64,000 bases of DNA, taken from contig CASHTG010000004.1 in the NCBI GenBank assembly GCA_949357655.1, positions 558,001-622,000 on the forward strand, written 5' to 3'. Below the pieces are notes generated by a model. It saw only the letters and a program-made list of their open reading frames with translations. It did no database searches and had not been told where the DNA came from. The DNA comes from Parascedosporium putredinis. Taxonomy: Eukaryota; Ascomycota; Sordariomycetes; Microascales; Microascaceae. This document shows positions 61,886 through 64,000 of this stretch, piece after piece. How positions within the stretch are numbered: position 1 is the first letter of the stretch; every line of letters starts with the position of its first letter. Made by a program: the position numbers and the translations under genes.

Positions 61886-62535
61886 TCACTCCGCCGCCTC
61901 TGCCTCCGCCTCCGCCCGCTCCCTCTTCTCCTCCTCCTCCTCTTCCCTCTCGCGCACCCGTAGTCCCTCCACGAGCGCCGCGCCATCCATACCCGCCGCA
62001 TCACCCCCGTCCGCCTCCTCGTCCCCAACCTGCTGCACTTTTTCCCCGACGTCTTCGCGGCAGCGCTCTTGGCCCCCTCTATCCTCTCCCTCACGAGCCG
62101 CGCGATGGCGTTATCCGTCCGCACGTTGAGGACCTCGAGCTTCTTCTCCAGGTCCCGCTTGAGGTCCCAGTTGGGCTTCTTGGGCTGCAGCTTAAACAGG
62201 TCGATGCCCCGGTTGGCCTCTTGCGCGTCTTCGGCGGCCTTGCGCTCGACCTCGTCCGCCACGTCGGCGGCGAGCTCCTCGAGCGTGGGCTGGTCGCCGT
62301 GGTCCGGGGCGCTTTCGAACCCGAGCTTGGGCCCGCGCGCCTCCGGGTCGTAGTTGCGGCCCGAGAGGTGCAGGCGCGCGACGTCGGCCTGGATCTCGGC
62401 CGGGGCGAGGGGGACCGCGTGTTCTCGGGGGTGGCGACCTCGTCGGTGGGCTGCTTGCGCTTGAGGGATTTGAGCTTGGCGAGGCGGGCTTTGCGGTCGT
62501 CGGAGGCGGCGCCGAGGCTGCTAAGGGGGAGGCAT
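61886..62535 (-). CDS. cwf18: Splicing factor cwf18 family protein (human CCDC12 homologue)
   Basis: Small component of the activated spliceosome (Prp19/Cdc5-associated). Single exon on the minus strand. The diagnostic N-terminal block is LGAASDDRKARLAKLKSLKR, followed by a phospho-type Ser/Pro segment, FESAPDHGDQPTLEELAADV, the core GIDLFKLQPKKPNWDLKRDL, and EKKLEVLNVRTDNAIARLVR. A Glu-rich coiled-coil tail ends the protein. Breaks: the C run directly after the ATG (about 62524-62529), G5 at 62409-62413 and T5 at 62039-62043. Restoring these gives 217 or 218 codons, a typical length. The start codon lies at the first break, so the first three or four residues are uncertain. Head-to-head with the PPR gene, 626 bases apart. 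Confidence 0.9.
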
Positions 62536-63161
62536 GGTGACTTTGACGGGACTGAGGTGGGCGTGGGATGGTCGAAAATTGGAGGAGAGACGTGCCAAAG
62601 AGAACGGCTAGGAGGGCGGCGGGAGGGAAAGAGAGAAATGAAGGAGAAGTTGGAAATGTGTCTAAAGTCTGTATGACGCGGTGCCCCGTATTAGATGAGA
62701 GATGCGAAAATCTTTGAAATTCGGAGACGTGGGATACTCCTTGGTAGATGGATGCACATGTGGAAGAGCTCCAATGCAAAATAATTCCCGTGCTCGGACA
62801 TGGAATGTTCCTCCACCGTGTGCTAGAGCTAGCTTGACGCATGTGGCTGGACGGTGCTAAAGCCACTCTCCAGCCACATGTGGATCCCTCCAGCCAATGA
62901 TGGGACGAACAATCAAATATTCTTCTTGAAGAAGAATCCCGAATTTCGGTCTCGACACTTCCATCTCCAACCAAAAGCTGCTCAAATCGCAATCATTTCT
63001 CTACACAAGGAGGGAAATTCTTGATTCTTTCCCCTCGTGCGGTCTAGGCTTTGAATCATCTTATTCCGCTCTATACCAGCCTCTGCCACACACTCTCTCT
63101 GTCTCTCCCTTGGGCGGAAGAAATGCCCTCGACCGCATCTCGATACTAGCCCACCGCGGCC
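62536..63161. promoter_or_regulatory. Bidirectional promoter region between cwf18 and the PPR gene
   Basis: 626 bases between two divergent start codons. A perfect 12-base inverted repeat lies at 62840-62880 (CATGTGGCTGGA and TCCAGCCACATG, 17-base spacer with further partial pairing). It could be a paired binding site or a transcript hairpin. Pyrimidine-rich DNA at 63060-63150 leads into the PPR gene. Confidence 0.5.
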
Positions 63162-64000
63162 ATGCAGTCCTCGCGATATCTTCGCCACGGATCCGGGGTC
63201 CGCCTGCCGAGAGACCCCGTCTCCAGTTGCTCCATATCTCCAGCGATCGCTCGACCGAAAACACGATGCCCCTTTACGACTGAAACCACCTCTCGGTCAA
63301 CTACCGGCCACCCCACGCACACCTCCGACGCCTCTTTCCTCTACTCTACGCAACAACCTCTCTCCTCGCCAGCGCAACTTCCCCGCGCGCAAACAAAGCA
63401 GAATACGTAATATCAGCTCAGACGCCGCTCCATCCTCCGTCCGAAAGGGCACCTCCGCTGACGCTCCGCCCGAAAGCGAGCCGTGCGACTTTCGATCCTT
63501 CCAGCAGCTTCACCGAAGCATATGGCACACCGTCGGCCCCAAGCGAGAGACCCACGGCATCGAGTCGAAAAGGCGCCTTAATGCCATCAGCAACAGCATC
63601 TCGAGCCGCGTCGTGGACGTGCCCCGAGCGCGGCGGGTGAAGCAGCTCGACGACGGATGCAACGAGTGGGGCTGGAAAAAGGGCTTGCACGATGTGCGGA
63701 CGGGGAATTGGCATTATCCGTCAGGATCGGCCGCGCCGACGTCTTCCCTCATGGAGTGTCGAACGGCGGAGGAAGCCCGGGCTATCTGGGAGCAGCAGGA
63801 CCCCGAGACCGCCAAGAAGACTTGGGCGTCGGTCATGCTAACCCTACTGGCGAGCCACCTACAACAGGCGTGCTTGTTTCTCCAAGCCTCTGTGGCGTAC
63901 TCGAGCCCCTCTCTACACCTTGATCGATTCGATTACGTTTGTCTACTCGACCATTGAACCCCTTTCCGTTCCGGAGAAGGAGTGCGTGGCAGAATATCTC
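63162..64000 (+). CDS. Probable mitochondrial PPR-type protein, N-terminal part, cut by window end
   Basis: Starts MQSSRYLRHGSGVRLPRDPV, an Arg/Ser-rich, acid-poor N-terminus that fits a mitochondrial targeting peptide. A break near 63360-63385 (C4 run in CTTCCCC) is needed to enter the frame NISSDAAPSSVRKGTSADA and RSFQQLHRSIWHTVGPKRET, then VKQLDDGCNEWGWKKGLHDV and AIWEQQDPETAKKTWASVML. A second break near 63890-63920 leads to YTLIDSITFVYSTIEPLSVP, which runs to the window edge. The pattern W..VMLTLL....QACLFLQA followed by a Y.L.DSI.F helix resembles fungal PPR proteins that act in mitochondrial RNA processing or translation. That assignment rests on resemblance to the family from memory. 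Confidence 0.42.

Overview
The window is nuclear DNA of a filamentous ascomycete (Pezizomycotina, most likely Sordariomycetes). Short introns have GTRAGT donors and CTAAC branch sites, coding sequence is GC-rich, intergenic DNA is pyrimidine-rich, and the gene set fits: an asco-laccase with a DSGL C-terminal plug, a DOMON/cytochrome b561 protein, a PNP-NACHT-ankyrin NLR and a DNMT5-type DNA methyltransferase. There are no operons, tRNAs, rRNAs or CRISPR arrays that I can see.

Layout. 1-6.6 kb holds housekeeping genes: a SAP-like multi-pass membrane protein, ribosomal protein eL42 (RPL42), and a convergent 2H-phosphoesterase-like gene. 8.9-17.4 kb is one very large gene for a DNMT5-family enzyme (C5 methyltransferase, then a Snf2/RAD5-like ATPase with two RING-like fingers between its lobes). 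It is followed at 17.8-18.2 kb by a diverged, inverted fragment of its own ATPase region. 18.2-23.6 kb is gene-poor. 23.6-24.7 kb encodes ureidoglycolate lyase. 28.6 kb holds a small single-pass membrane protein. 30.2-35.0 kb is a fungal NLR (nucleoside phosphorylase-like, NACHT, about 16 near-identical ankyrin repeats). 37.9-40.6 kb is a laccase. 40.6-51.6 kb is an 11-kb stretch with no gene I can recognise. 51.6-53.8 kb is a seven-exon secreted protein. 55.2-57.1 kb is a DOMON/cytochrome b561 protein, 58.8-60.6 kb a CorA-like membrane protein, 61.9-62.5 kb the splicing factor cwf18, and 63.2 kb to the end a probable mitochondrial PPR protein cut by the window edge.

Quality. Almost every multi-exon gene needs one or more single-base additions, usually in a run of C, G, A or T, to stay in frame. 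In every case I could resolve, the missing change is one added base. After these additions exon lengths become exact multiples of three and catalytic motifs are intact on both sides. The simplest reading is systematic homopolymer shortening in the assembly, not pseudogenes. Gene spans below therefore run across these breaks, and I give their positions.

How the genes relate. They look like independent neighbours, not a pathway. Two biological themes stand out: genome or self-recognition (DNMT5, NLR) and extracellular redox chemistry (laccase, DOMON-b561).
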